The translations under genes were made by a program, and so were the position numbers. Source: Lonicera japonica (lineage: Eukaryota > Streptophyta > Magnoliopsida > Dipsacales > Caprifoliaceae). From it: DNA of 64,000 nucleotides. The stretch spans positions 78,588,919 through 78,652,918 of the forward strand of contig CM038465.1 of NCBI GenBank assembly GCA_021464415.1, read 5' to 3'. Each line of letters begins with the position of its first letter. Position 1 is the stretch's first letter. Of this stretch, positions 1-11,564 are shown in pieces. The notes under the pieces are model-generated. The model worked only from the letters and a program-made list of their open reading frames with translations. It did not search any database and was not told the origin of the DNA.

Positions 1-147
1 ACAAGATTTATTTTCATTCTATTCTTTTCCATCTTTAGCTATCCAAACAACAATAAAATTAAACTCATTCATTTTCATTCTATTCCATTCCATCCCCTCC
101 TAATTAACTATTTCTTTTTCATCCCTCCCCTTCAATCCAAACGGGCT
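1..147. repeat. Truncated MITE end (cut by window edge)
   Basis: The first ~147 bases are pyrimidine-rich on the plus strand and end in CCAAACGGGC, the reverse of the GCCCGTTTGG-type inverted terminus seen on several MITEs here. The partner terminus would lie outside the window, so family and length cannot be settled. Confidence 0.4.
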
Positions 148-435
148 GTTAAAGAATAAAAACAATCTCCTTTCTACTTCTATGTTTTTCCTAAATGGTC
201 TTACCAGAAACAAAAACAAACAAAATCTCTCTCGGAAATCTTGCAGTTGTACAGACATCACCCCCATGATGCTACGAAAAGAAAGGTGGTTGTAGATATA
301 ATAATCGTATGAATCTTTTGTTCTTTCCTACTCTCTTTGTTACCCTGCATTTTGGGGTTCTCTGTAACGTTTACTGTCTATATATATATATATATACACA
401 CGGAACAAGATGATAATGAGAGTTTATACAAAAGG

Positions 436-2839
436 CTACGCATCTCCTTTCACTTGCGACAAGCATTCTTGTGGATTTGACCAAAAATTATCCTCCTCTT
501 TAGGATTTCCTGGGATCACGATTCTTGTTCTCGGGCTACCATCACGCGCCTCATGAGTTTTCTTCACCAATACAGAAAACCTTTTCCAGCTCAGTGTTCC
601 TCTCTTGTATCTGTCTATAAGATTCACTAGAAGCCTTCTGTCTAGAACAATCGTCTTCTTGAAACCCAAATACCTGAAAATAAATATACTTGAATAAAAA
701 TGGCAATATGAATTATGTATCTTATGTTGTAAAATAAATCAATGGATCTACTACATGTATATATGTACCGTCTATGGCCTTCGATAACTCTTGCCATATT
801 TCCTTTATAAGTGGGAATAAATATATCACTCTCAAGTGACACAATGTAATCCAATGCTGCCATTTGAGATGAATGGTTCTGGAAAGGCGCGAGCTCGGAG
901 GGAGATAATAATGTCTCTTTCTTAACCTATGAAATTCACAAAATTGAAATAAATAAACAAAAGCAAGTCGGGCTCTCGTGGCTTAACTTGAATCAATTAA
1001 TTTGACTAACCAAATTTGGGAAAGCCTCTCTTAGGCTTGCCAATCTTCTTTTTCCCCCATATATATCTCCAGCAGCTATATAAATCAGTATATCCTGATC
1101 AATTCCTAGTGCTGTCAATGTAAGTGCAGTTTCCTCCGGAGTCATAGGGCACAAACCAGCAGTTCGCTTTGCTGCTGAATCTATAACCTTCTCTTTCCAC
1201 CATGGAATGGCGTACCTGGTAAAAGAATCACATGTGAACTAATGACTTATTGATTGGACCATCACGATTTAACATTTTGTCAAAGTAAAAGAAAGGAGAA
1301 GAAAAGGGTGACCTCATTTTTGTTAGTTGCCCCGATTCTTGGTCAGTGCAGCCTTCAGTGCAACCAGAAAAAGCCAACATATCCATTTCATATCTAAGAT
1401 GAAGGGCCAAATATTGATCTTTTTTCCTCAAAATGTTAACGATCTTCTTCCCCAATTTTTCAATGCTGGAGGTGAATTTGAGAGCTTTGTAATTCACTCG
1501 ACAAGTGGAATCCCATTATTGGCTAGCCGAGCATCGGTTTTATTAAGATGCAAGAGTTCATGCTCTTGTATTCGGGGAAGAATCTGTACGTTAATCACCA
1601 AACCAAAATACTTTTAGAAAATTTAGTGTGAAATCTAGTATCTTGTTATATTGTCAAAAAGATTATTGTTAACTAACCGTGTTAAGGTAATATGATATGT
1701 TAGACCAGCTAACGGGCGGCATTGAGTGAAATGTTCTTGTTTCTACGGCTTTCTTTAGACGATGAGGCACTTGTTCCAGTATCTCAATCTCGTTTCTCAA
1801 CGATGTAATGAAATGTCCCATGTCAAATATGTCTTGGAATTCGCTGTAACATAAAGAATTTAGTGGATTATAGTAAAAAAAAAATGGTTGGATTTGATCT
1901 GCATATTCGTTTTAATAAGAGTAATTTTATACTGACCCTACAATTTGGCTCTGCTAATGTGTTACACGATGGTTGATGATTTTAGCAGGTAGGTTCATAG
2001 ACAAAATAATGTGCCATTTACTGGACTAGAAATGATTTCAGCCACTTGCAGGTAAGTTTCAGTTCTTGACCAATTAAATGCAATGAGTACTAATTTCATT
2101 TATCTAGATTACTAATGTTTTTGGTTATGATTATTGGGGTTAGTTTAATGTCATTACCATTGATCTTTCCAAAAGGAAGTTGTCCAACTCTGGAACTATT
2201 AATGTGACATTCATGTACCTTGCAACAGCCACCATGTCACATATCTACAAGACATCACCGCAAAATTAAATTAAAACCCGAAAAGAATAAATTAAACCAA
2301 ATTCAGTCACGAGACTACAGAGAGACAAATTATTATTTAACGAGATATGCTAAACTCATTATTGCATGTATTAAATATAATATCGGTTGAACACCGGCCG
2401 GGCATGTAATGAAGCAGTTTTCCATAACAAAATAGAAGATTAAGATCACTTACTCCTGCACGCATTTGATTTAAGCCTCCATTGCTTGAAACGTACAAAA
2501 ACCCATTGGTTTTGTAATCCCCTAAACCAAATCAATCGGTACGCGATTTAGAAAAAGGATTATCAATTCTGAAGGCCGGAGGGAGTAAATCTAATCTTAT
2601 TTTTTTCATATTTCAAAAAAAATAAAATGAAATATAAGCCATTTTAATTTAGAAGAATGGTACTCACTTTTAGATGGAAGAGAATTATGTTGAAAGAAAT
2701 ACTGGTAAAACTTGGGACCGCATGACCCACCAAATACTGATACATACACTGCACAAGCGGAGAGCGCCAATAAAAACGCCATACGTATTGCCAACATCTT
2801 CAACTTCATTTGGAAGAACATCCTTGCTCTAACACTCAT
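436..2839 (-). pseudogene. O-fucosyltransferase family gene, two frameshifts
   Basis: Homologue of the plant GDP-fucose protein O-fucosyltransferase family (PF10250, former DUF246), type II Golgi proteins. Exons in transcript order: 2839-2668, 2521-2454, 2244-2158, 1843-1678, 1583-1313, 1215-1011, 926-769, 673-436 (stop 438-436), all with GT/AG borders. Seen: an N-terminal hydrophobic anchor (about residues 15-36), the nucleotide-sugar motif region NGGLNQMRAGICDMV, the HLRYEMDMLAFSGC motif, and the C-terminal block [15 protein letters not shown]. Two lesions break the frame. In exon 3 the expected K-x-S-F-W segment is recovered only if 2 nt are restored near 2176-2180. In exon 5, after NNGIPL, about 19 nt encoding the conserved EIQKLRC-like linker are missing near 1494-1499, giving an immediate TGA. 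The deletions sum to 21 nt, but the frame between them also hits a stop. The rest of the frame is well preserved, so the damage looks recent. An assembly error could explain the 2-nt loss but hardly the 19-nt one. The start is the first in-frame ATG after an upstream stop. Confidence 0.85.
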
Positions 2840-2887
2840 TGATGTGTTAAAATTTTCAATCTTGATTTTTCTCAAGTAGTTCTTCAA

Positions 2888-4326
2888 GTCCCATTTTGTT
2901 ATTCATCACTAGTACTGACTGCAACTGAGTAATTTGCTTATATCCACTTCCATTCATCTTCAATAACAACAATCCTCTCCTCCTGCTCCCTATATATATA
3001 TATATATGTATCAAATAATAGCAGCACTTTATAATTGATATATATATGTAGAGTCAAAAGAATAATTTAAGATGTAACATATATATAACCAAAATGAAGA
3101 TAACTTATGTATCAGCATTAGTTGGTGTACGTGTGAGATCAAGAACAGATATTACAAAATACAAATAGATGTAAATAATTATCCTTAATGCATTCGACAT
3201 TCAAATTAAATAAACTTGCTGATGCTAGTTTCCTCCTTAAAAATCTTTTTATAGCTAGGGTCAAATAAACACATAACACAATTGAATTGATGATCGAACC
3301 ACATTATTAGGAAGATGACTGTACGTACGTGTGGCAAAATAAAAATTTATGTTACATATATATATATATAATTCGTTTTACACAAAATGGCGAATGCCCT
3401 GATTCTGATGACGGGACTCACTAACATATATGGCATCACTGATTTAATATTAAATAGAATAAAAGAATACCTACATATTATGATTATTAGCAGTATAAAT
3501 ACAGATGCTTCTAGTATTTATATTAAAACGCATATATATATATTTATAGGTTTTATATAAATTTTGTTGATGAAGAATAATATAATTGATTACATACAAT
3601 TAATACTTGATGAACAAAAAATATAATTAACAGAAGTTGATTATCAGCATGCATTTACTCACATTATGTATGTAGCAATGAAGAAAGAAGAGGGGGGCAA
3701 ATACCTTAATGGTGGTGTGTTTTTTTCTTTCTCTTCTCATCTGTTTCAGCTTGTTTACTTTCTCTCATCTCTTCCTAGATTTTTTCATTCGTCCTATTTG
3801 ACTCTCTCTCCTATCATAGTTATATTGCCTTTTTTTTTTCTAAAAAAAAAAATTATGATATATATTTGATATATAATTTTATTTTGAGGAAAAAAGAAAA
3901 GGGGTTTATTGAATTAAACCTGGTATTGTTATATCTTGTATTTGACCAATAACAAATTAAAGTTTCTCGATCCGTTGATTAAATACTGAACTTGATTTTT
4001 TTATCCATGCATGAATAGAGTAAATTTTAAATGTGGATAGGGTCATTAGGATAAAATAACAAACTAGCGGGTGTCAATTTTAACTTAATCCAATTTAAGA
4101 GTATTATCTATTAATTAGAAAAAAATGGGACGTTACATAAAATGAATAGACAAAGTTTTAAAAAATATTAGTTTTATAACCCGTGCATTGCACGAGCACA
4201 TTTACAAATTTATGTGTTTTTTTTTTTTAAATATTGATATTATTTTCAATTACTTTTTTTTTATTAGATGGACTCTAAGTTTCATATGTATAATGTAATC
4301 ACTCATTAAGTATGGAAGTGTCATAA
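2888..4326. other. AT-rich intergenic DNA
   Basis: Upstream of the fucosyltransferase-like gene. TA-rich microsatellites occur near 2992-3007, 3357-3371 and 3533-3545. No ORF or repeat here could be assigned. The promoter of the damaged gene should lie in the first few hundred bases, but I see no clear TATA element. Confidence 0.5.
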
Positions 4327-4335
4327 TTTTCACAT

Positions 4336-4914
4336 GGTTTAATGATATATTTGACCATCAAACTTTATCACTTTTTTCAATTTGGCCATTGAACTTTTTT
4401 TTTTGTCTAAAAACCCATTAAACTCCCAATAACGTTTCAATTTAGCCCCAGCATTTAACACCATTAACATAGTTAACAGAAAAATTGGGGAAAGTTCGTG
4501 TAAATCAAAAATTGTTGATTTTTCCTCAAAATTGATAAGCATGATTGCTTCTATATGTTTTTTTGATATCTTCTAGGTTTTAAATTGAGTCTATAGTTTA
4601 AATTGAGGGTTTGATTTAGGTGAGTTTAGGGTTTAAATTAAGGGTTTAAGTTGAGTCGTTCTCTCAATTTAAACCATAGACAATCTCAAAAAAACATATA
4701 AAATCAATCATGCCTACCAATTTTGAGGAAAATTAACAATTTTTGATTTACATGAATTTTCCCCAATTTTTCCGTTAACTATGTTAACGGTGTTAAATGC
4801 TGGGGCCAAATTGAAACGTTATTAGGAGTTCAATAGGGTTTTAGACAAAAAAAAAGTTCAATGATCAAATTGAAAAAAGTGATAAAGTTCGATGGTTAAA
4901 TATATCATTAAACC
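4336..4914. mobile_element. Mutator-like foldback MITE with 9-bp TSD
   Basis: A 579-bp palindromic element. The left end GGTTTAATGATATATTT is repeated inverted at the right end, and the inverted arms run for roughly 200 bp or more. The spacer holds short repeats of the type GGGTTTAAATTAAGGG. It is flanked by a 9-bp direct duplication with one mismatch, TTTTCACAT (4327-4335) and TTTTCATAT (4915-4923). Long terminal inverted repeats with 9-bp TSDs are the hallmark of Mutator-like elements. There is no transposase, so it would move only in trans. Short ORFs in its arms are by-products of the repeats. Confidence 0.85.
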
Positions 4915-4923
4915 TTTTCATAT

Positions 4924-5719
4924 CTATCCACCACTAATAAAATACTCAAAAATAAATTTTGGTCAACATACAATTTAAGAAATAATGAGTTTGAAAACAC
5001 AAATTTAATTGAAATGAACATCCCAAGTACTCTATTAACTTTTCACAACAAATTTAACCTATATTAAAAAAAGAAGAAAACAACAACTCAACTCTAGCAA
5101 ATTTAATTAAACTTAATTATGTCTTATAGTTTGGGAACATACTGTTAAATCTTAATCAAGCTAATAACTTCCACATAACAATATTCGGCATTTCTTAAGA
5201 ATAACGATTAAGACTTTTAGAATTAACGTACAAGCAAATTAAAAAGAGCAAGTAAAATTTGTAAATATAAATGTAAATCTAACTCATTTGTTTTTTTTTT
5301 TTTTTTTTGTGAACAACTTAAGGAATAATGGTAAATATAAATAAACAGTTTTCGTTGCTAGACCTACTTCAACATCCTTTATACATAATCTCATAGAAAA
5401 CAAATTTGCACTCATCCATAATTTGTATTTTATAGAACAAATGCTATATATTATGTGGGCATTTATAATGCTTTACTTTGGAAGAGGAAGGAGAAGTGCC
5501 TATTGATCGAGAAATCCAAAAGACTTGTACAATAATATAATGTATGTTATTATTAAACTATTAAAAAAATGTAGGTTATTGTATTAAAAAATCTTAAAAG
5601 GTAATACATTAATTAAATCTAATATTCTCAAATTTAACTTTAGAACTTCTTCCATAATTAATGTTTACTAACGAATGTAATTAATAGGAGTGAGGTACAG
5701 GACTTCCTCAGTAATACTA
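4924..5719. other. AT-rich intergenic DNA
   Basis: No gene or assignable repeat seen. It contains one T run of about 18 bases near 5291-5308. Confidence 0.4.
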
Positions 5720-5722
5720 TTA

Positions 5723-5974
5723 GGCCTCGTTTGATTCGGGTATTAAAAAGTGGGATGAGATTATTAATACTACTTTTCTTATAATTCTTTGTTTGATTCG
5801 CACAAATGTGTTGGGATTACTAATACCGGGACTAACTTAATACCACTATTTGTTGTATAATTTAATACCCGAGGGGGATATTGTTTATCTAGGATTAAGA
5901 AAATGAATCATATATTTTCAAAATGCCATTACTACTACTACTACTACTACAAGACTTCTTCAATAGTACTATTA
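5723..5974. repeat. Tandem partial copy of Tourist-like MITE
   Basis: This 252-bp segment is a near-duplicate of the left half of the complete MITE that starts at 5975. Both begin GGCCTCGTTTGA after TTA and share the sequence through the CCATTAC block. The copy ends in a (CTA)n tract (about 5931-5950) and lacks a right terminus, so it looks like an internal tandem duplication of the left half plus flank, not a separate insertion. Confidence 0.75.
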
Positions 5975-6408
5975 GGCCTCGTTTGAATCGAGTATTAAAA
6001 AGTGGGATGAGATTATTAATACTATTTTTTTTTATAATACTTTGTTTGATTCGCACAAATGTGCTGGAATTACTAATACTGGGACTAACTTAATACCACT
6101 ATTTGTTGTATAATTTAATACTTGGGAGGTGGTATTGTTTATCTGGAATTAAGAAAAATGAATCATATATTTTCAAAATGCCATTACCACTACTAATAAG
6201 CATTTTTTTTGTTATTCCAAAATATAATCTCGTATACGAGTTACATAACCAAACATGGTATTAACATTAGCATGGGATATTCTAATATTAATACTGCATG
6301 AATCAAACAGGGTAACTGTATTAAATTAATACCAGGATTAATAGTCCAGTACTATTAATACTGGTATTATTAATCACACTGACCCTAATACTTGAATCAA
6401 ACGAGGCC
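5975..6408. mobile_element. Tourist-like MITE (TSD TTA)
   Basis: A 434-bp element with inverted ends GGCCTCGTTTGAATC on the left and the reverse of GGCCTCGTTTGATTC on the right, flanked by TTA at 5972-5974 and 6409-6411. A 3-bp TTA/TAA target duplication and a GGSCT-type end are typical of PIF/Harbinger-derived Tourist MITEs. No coding capacity. Confidence 0.8.
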
Positions 6409-6484
6409 TTATAGTATAGTATATATGATTATCCAATTTAACTATTAATAATGACTATCAAGTTTATGTGACAAGAATAAGAAT

Positions 6485-6858
6485 AGACATTTGAAGGTAA
6501 CCCTCTAAAAGTAGAGGATCTCTTAAATAATACCTTTATGCCACATCATCTTTTTTGTCTACCTACTTTTATATCAAGTTTTTAAATATTTTAACTTTTA
6601 TTTTATTTAATTATTATTTTTATAAAAATTAAGTTATTAAAAGTTATGAATTAAAGATGTACCAAACAATATCCATATTACATATAAAGTTATTAATTTT
6701 ATTTTTATCATTTTCTTAATAAACAATCTTTTGAACAATTGCATTGGAGATTTTTTTTAAGAGTTGCCGATCAAAAAGTTATTTTGTACCACATAAGAAA
6801 GACATGCTTACATGTCCATAGTTTGAAACTCTCCAACCCATTTTTGTATTGGAGATGC
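6485..6858. repeat. Truncated MITE related to neighbour 6862-8149
   Basis: It shares several blocks with the adjacent element (AATAGACATT, CAAACAATATCCAT, TTACATATAAA) and ends in TTGGAGATGC like it, but no matching left terminus is visible. It is probably an older, 5'-truncated family member lying directly against its relative. Confidence 0.55.
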
Positions 6859-6861
6859 TAA

Positions 6862-8149
6862 GAGCACTTCTAATGCAATCACGAATTTGGTGAAAATGAG
6901 ATGTTACATAGGATTAATGAATAATGAACTAAAAAAATGAAGATGACGTGGTAAAAATGAAAATAGACATTATGAGGATGACCCTTTATTTCTAGGGTCT
7001 ATAGGCTTTCAAATATTTAAATTGGATGAATAAGACTTATCAAACAATATCCATTTTACATATAAAATTATTATTTTATGAATTTATGAATTTATTAATA
7101 GGCAATCTCTTGGGTAATCCCATTAGAGGTGGTTTTTGTAAGACTTGATGGTGCAAATTAGTGAATTAATTTGCTCCGCCAACCATAGGAAGACATGTAG
7201 CCATCCATGCTAGCAGCCTAACCCGCCATGGTGAAAGGAGTTCGAGAGCTCTGCTTGAATGCCGCCTGCTGGCCAGAGTTCCAGAAAGTGTGGGTAGCCA
7301 GCCTAAAGGTTCGTTTTCATACAACAAGTTATGGAACTCGAAGGTCATAGCTTTTCCAACGAGTTCTGGAACTCTCTGGCCAACTACCGTGTCAAAACAA
7401 GTATAGGCAGTATGGGCGACTGCTGCCAATTCTATCAACGCCGCAGAACCTCCCTCAACTTCATTAAATGCACATCAATTATATCCATGGAGAAGCAACG
7501 TCAAAGTTGGTGATGACTAGAGATGGCCTCGATCTGCTCTGAGAGTTCTCTTACACATTTTCTCTCTGTCATATATATAGGGGAAGCATTTACTTCCCTC
7601 AATAACCAAGTTTTGACATACAAACAACCAAAAAAACAATCAGGAGATCATTGAGTAAGGAAGTAATTAAGCTTTTATTGCAAGGGCCTTACATAGTTAC
7701 AATACCCAAGAAGAGATATATGAAGAGATAGAGCTTTGAAACAAGTGACAGAGCTTAAGGAAATCAGGCTCTGAGTGGCCTAAAACTCATCCCATTGTAA
7801 CATTGTAAAGGTAAAGTAGCTAGAGAGATATGGTTTGCTTATAGCCTGAGTTCACTCATTATAATACAAAGCACTCCAAGCTCCTAGCTCTTTTCATAAG
7901 AAGAGGAATAGCCCATATATTTATATAGGGTGAACCTCCTCTATATATCCTTATCTTGCTCTGTTTAGTTCTTTATTATCCCAATCATTTTGCAATCATT
8001 TGACTGTGTAGTCAAAGGTGGACTAGTTCTAGTTTTTCGCACCAACAAAACTTATCCATTAAGAGATTTTTTTAATGCCACGTAGGAAATATATACTTAT
8101 ATGTCAATGGTCAAGAGGTATATAATATATTTTTGCATTGGAGATGCTC
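6862..8149. mobile_element. PIF/Harbinger-like MITE split by a solo LTR
   Basis: Inverted termini GAGCACTTCTAATGC (left) and GAGCATCTCCAATGC (right, reversed) are flanked by TAA at 6859-6861 and 8150-8152. Without the 902-bp LTR at 7146-8047 and one TSD copy, the element is about 381 bp. The same terminus recurs near 26100-26120 as a fragment. Confidence 0.7.
7146..8047 (-). mobile_element. Solo LTR, family A, inserted in a MITE
   Basis: On the minus strand it begins TGTTGGTGCGAAAAACTAG and ends CACCATCA, giving TG...CA ends. Flanks are AGACT (7141-7145) and AAACT (8048-8052), a 5-bp TSD with one mismatch. In minus orientation a TATA-like CCTATATAAATATAT lies about 120 bp in (near 7915-7930) and an AATAAAAGC polyadenylation-like signal about 375 bp in. 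These mark U3, R and U5. The U5-side half (about 7150-7520) is clearly richer in G+C than its surroundings and contains a 90-codon open frame (7166-7438) that I do not recognise. No internal retrotransposon domains or second LTR are nearby. A related copy is at 31038-31946. Confidence 0.75.
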
Positions 8150-8152
8150 TAA

Positions 8153-8293
8153 GAGAATCTCCACCAATCTTTCATATCTTATTTTGTGAAAAATTTGTAC
8201 TTGTAATTTTTTTTGCCTCAAGCAATATTATAAAATCAAATTTTTTTAGTAAAATGGTTATATAAAATACACTCTCGTTTTACAACACTACCT

Positions 8294-8337
<44 letters not shown>

Positions 8338-9587
8338 TCTTAATAAAATTTGAAAATGTAACAACTTCAAATGTAAAATATAAATTTTAATAAAGAAAAT
8401 ATATATTTAGACTTTACTCATTAATACCTAAATCAAGATTCAGTGTGACTATAAAATTATTTATAGAAAAATTCAAGGAAAAATAATAATTTTTTTCTTA
8501 AATTGACTTTAACATATGCTGGAATCTTATTGGTTATTTCAAAATTTACACATGATCTTACAAAAGTACAATTATATGTGTCAATGTCATTTTAGAATAA
8601 TACCTACTATGTCTATTTGACAAGTTTTTTATATGTTTAGAAAAGCATAAAAAATTTGGTGTCCATTGATAATTTATTTCTTTCTTACTTAACATTTATT
8701 TAGGAAAAGGGAAAACTAGTAGTTTTAATATATCGAATGAAAACGTGACAAGTCGTATTGATAGTGATAGAACTCCTTACATAACCTACCTTTCACCTCA
8801 CCTATAAATGGTAATAAAAGTGATATTTCTCTTTCTCTCTACCAAGCTTCTCTTTTCTCTGTAATTTTCTTTGTTCTCTCTCCTCTCCATTTTTTTCCTT
8901 CTCCCTCTAGAAAGTTTCAATCTACCGTCAAGGTTTCATTCTTTCTTGAAAAACTTCATGCTGTACTCACTTTGGAATTTCTCTAACTTGAAATATCCAT
9001 TTGATATTCATGTAAATTTTTTTTAGTCATTCAAAGCATTTAATCCCCCAAAAAAATAGAACTTCACAATATCACATGGAAAAATAGGAGGGGAATCAAA
9101 AACTACTTCAGTTGTTTCCATTCCCAAAATATAGTAACTGCATCGGCACATTCATTTGCTTCTCTCCAAATGAGCTTCAAATTGCATTCCCACGGTCTTC
9201 GAATTGAAGGTGCCAAATACACATTTAAATTTGGCCTAAGAAAGGGTGGGAATCTTGAATCTCTCATGTGAATATACTTAATACAACACTTTCATCAATT
9301 CAAATATCGAAATAAAAATTGAAATAAAAAAATTAAGTAAATCTTTATCATTTAAAATTGAACTTAATCAATAAGAAAGTCGAATTTAACAAACAAATAG
9401 AAAAAGTGTATAACAATTTCCTATTACAATTCGATTACACATCCTAGAAATATTAAAGGTAAATTTAAACTTTGTAGAAACGAAAAATAACAAAGAGAAA
9501 GGAGAAGCTTGGTAGAGAGAGAAGAATATCACATAATTAAAGTTAAATTGAATTAAGGCATGTGTCATGTTGCCCTTTTAATCTCGT
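8153..9587. other. Intergenic DNA with (TC)18 microsatellite
   Basis: No gene seen. A perfect TC repeat of 18 units runs from about 8297 to 8332. The remainder is AT-rich with a pyrimidine-rich stretch at 8825-8915. Confidence 0.5.
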
Positions 9588-9595
9588 ATAATTGT

Positions 9596-10139
9596 CAGAG
9601 TTGGCCATGGGTATAAACGATCCGTGCGATCGCTTAAGTTTCCCGATTTTTTTTCTCCTTATAAGTTATAGTAGGTAAAATTAAAATAATTTTTGGCTGA
9701 ATAAAAGTAAACAACGAGATAATTGTTCCAGCGACTGATGGTGCTTGTCTTGCAACTCGAGTTTAAAGTCTTGGTATGCGCAAAATTGAGCTTCCTTTTT
9801 TTTAACAAGTACACAAGTCCAAATTCCTCAATTCAACTAAAATAAAAAAAGAAAATGCAATAAAATAACTGTAAACCCTATATATTGATGAGTTTTTTTT
9901 TTTTTGAACTATTATTGAATAAAACGCTATCTTTTAATTTTGTTTTAACTAAATTCTATATGAATTGAAAATTTAATTACTCTTTTTGTTACTTTTCAAG
10001 TCTCATAATTTGTATATATATATATGTATGTATGTATACATTTGTTGGAATTTATTGATATAATTATATTACATAAATATACAAAAGGGGCCAAAAACCA
10101 AAATTCGCCTAGAGCCTTTTAAAACTCAGACCAGCCCTG
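9596..10139. mobile_element. hAT-type non-autonomous element, perfect 8-bp TSD
   Basis: A 544-bp element. Left end CAGAGTTGGCCATGG and right end (reversed) CAGGGCTGGTCTGAG form imperfect inverted repeats. The 8-bp target duplication ATAATTGT is identical on both sides (9588-9595 and 10140-10147). CAGRG-type ends with 8-bp TSDs indicate the hAT superfamily. No transposase frame. Confidence 0.85.
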
Positions 10140-10147
10140 ATAATTGT

Positions 10148-11556
10148 ACTCGCATCTAGAATTTACTTGCATGATAAGCGCACATTTGTTTGTCTACGTG
10201 TTATTTTATTTTCAAAGATTTTTAGATTCTTCTTTTTAATATATATATATATATATACTAGGGTATATCCGTGCCGTCCAGCACGATAAAAAAAATAAAA
10301 AATAATAATTAGATAAAATATAATTACGTGAAAAATGTAAGGATTGAAGATGTGTATGTATATTTCTTAGGAATGAAAACAGATAATTAAGGTATCGCAA
10401 AAACGAAATATGTCTAACAAAAAATATAACTGTCCTCACTTGAAACATGTTTTACTTGTCCAATTAGACATGAAATCGCATCGACCGTTTTATAACGTAA
10501 CGATATAATGAGTGTATTTAAAAGAAAAAAAATATATTATATTCGAGGCAGATCGAATTATAATATAAAAAATTATCGCCCTAAAATTGCTTCGATCCTT
10601 TTATATTGTAGGTTGGACACTAATATAAAAAAAATTCACCCCATATTCGAGGTAGGTTGGACACTTATTTTAAAGTTATAGCATTTGAATTTTTTTTTAA
10701 AATTTGATGAGAGAGAAATGTATATTTTCAATAACTAATGAGTTAGAAATACTTTAAGTATACTATTATATTTGTAATGTTTTATAAGTTTTATATGCCA
10801 TTATATTTGTAATGTTTTATAACTTTTTCTTGAATTTTTTTATACATAATTTAATAATCACAATGGATCTTGTTTTGTAGATGTTGATAAACATATTTCA
10901 AATATATAAATTTTATTAAAGTTGAATTTGTAAATTTAAAGTTATGGCATTTAAAAGTTTTTTAAAAATTTGATGAGAGATAAATGTTGTAAAAAAGTAG
11001 ATAGATGTAAGAGTTATATTTGTGTATATGTTTAGTGTGTGAGTAAATGTTAAGTTGATTTGACATTTTGTTGTGAGGTATAAAAATGATCTAATGGTCT
11101 AAAAGTGTTAACACCATTACAAATTAATATGAGACGTTGGATCGATTTATTATTTTATTGTAAAAAATCCTTGTTTTATAATATATAATATATATATATA
11201 TATATTTATATCAGGTCTTATAGAGTAACACCTTCACCCTATTGCTTTCTAAATTTATTTATTTTGAGCAGTCTACAATATTGCACTGGGAGAGGAAATT
11301 AATGCCAATGAAAAATGAAACTAGAATTTCCAAAGTTCAATCAGGCGGGTCCTTAGATATCCGCGTGCTTTCAAAAGAAAAATAAAATATTTTCTTAAAT
11401 ATAGACGTTTATTTAGTGATGAATAAGAGATGAGAAGTTTATTTAGTAATGTGAATTGCAATATTAAGTGGAGCCAAATGGTAAATTGTTCAGATTTCAT
11501 CATTAAAATTCGTCGAGCTTTAGATTCAAACTTATCCTTTTTATTTAGTAAAGACG
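10148..11556. other. AT-rich intergenic DNA with local repeats
   Basis: No gene seen. Two related blocks (around 10672-10745 and 10930-10985, sharing AAAGTTATRGCATTT and TTTGATGAGAGA) and a repeated ATTATATTTGTAATG segment (about 10766 and 10801) suggest decayed repeats. A TA run lies near 10239-10257. Confidence 0.4.
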
Positions 11557-11564
11557 CGTGGGAC

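Noticed and set aside
1011..1020. Apparent +1 frameshift at the end of exon 6 of the O-fucosyltransferase gene
   Set aside because: It came from miscounting an A run near 1060. Recounting gives an in-phase exon of 205 nt ending in AFPNL, with a normal GT donor.
2573..2590. Stowaway MITE in intron 1 of the O-fucosyltransferase gene
   Set aside because: Only a short GGAGGGAGTA-like end is present, without a partner terminus or TA duplication.
4339..4542. 67-codon minus ORF
   Set aside because: Lies in one arm of the foldback MULE; no coding signature.
7166..7513. ORFs on both strands in the G+C-rich half of the solo LTR as a host gene
   Set aside because: They lie wholly within an LTR with a TSD, have no recognisable domain, and the sister LTR has a different frame. 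Kept only as a feature of the LTR.
8297..8332. (TC)18 repeat as a promoter element
   Set aside because: No gene follows on either strand within a sensible distance, so treated as a plain microsatellite.
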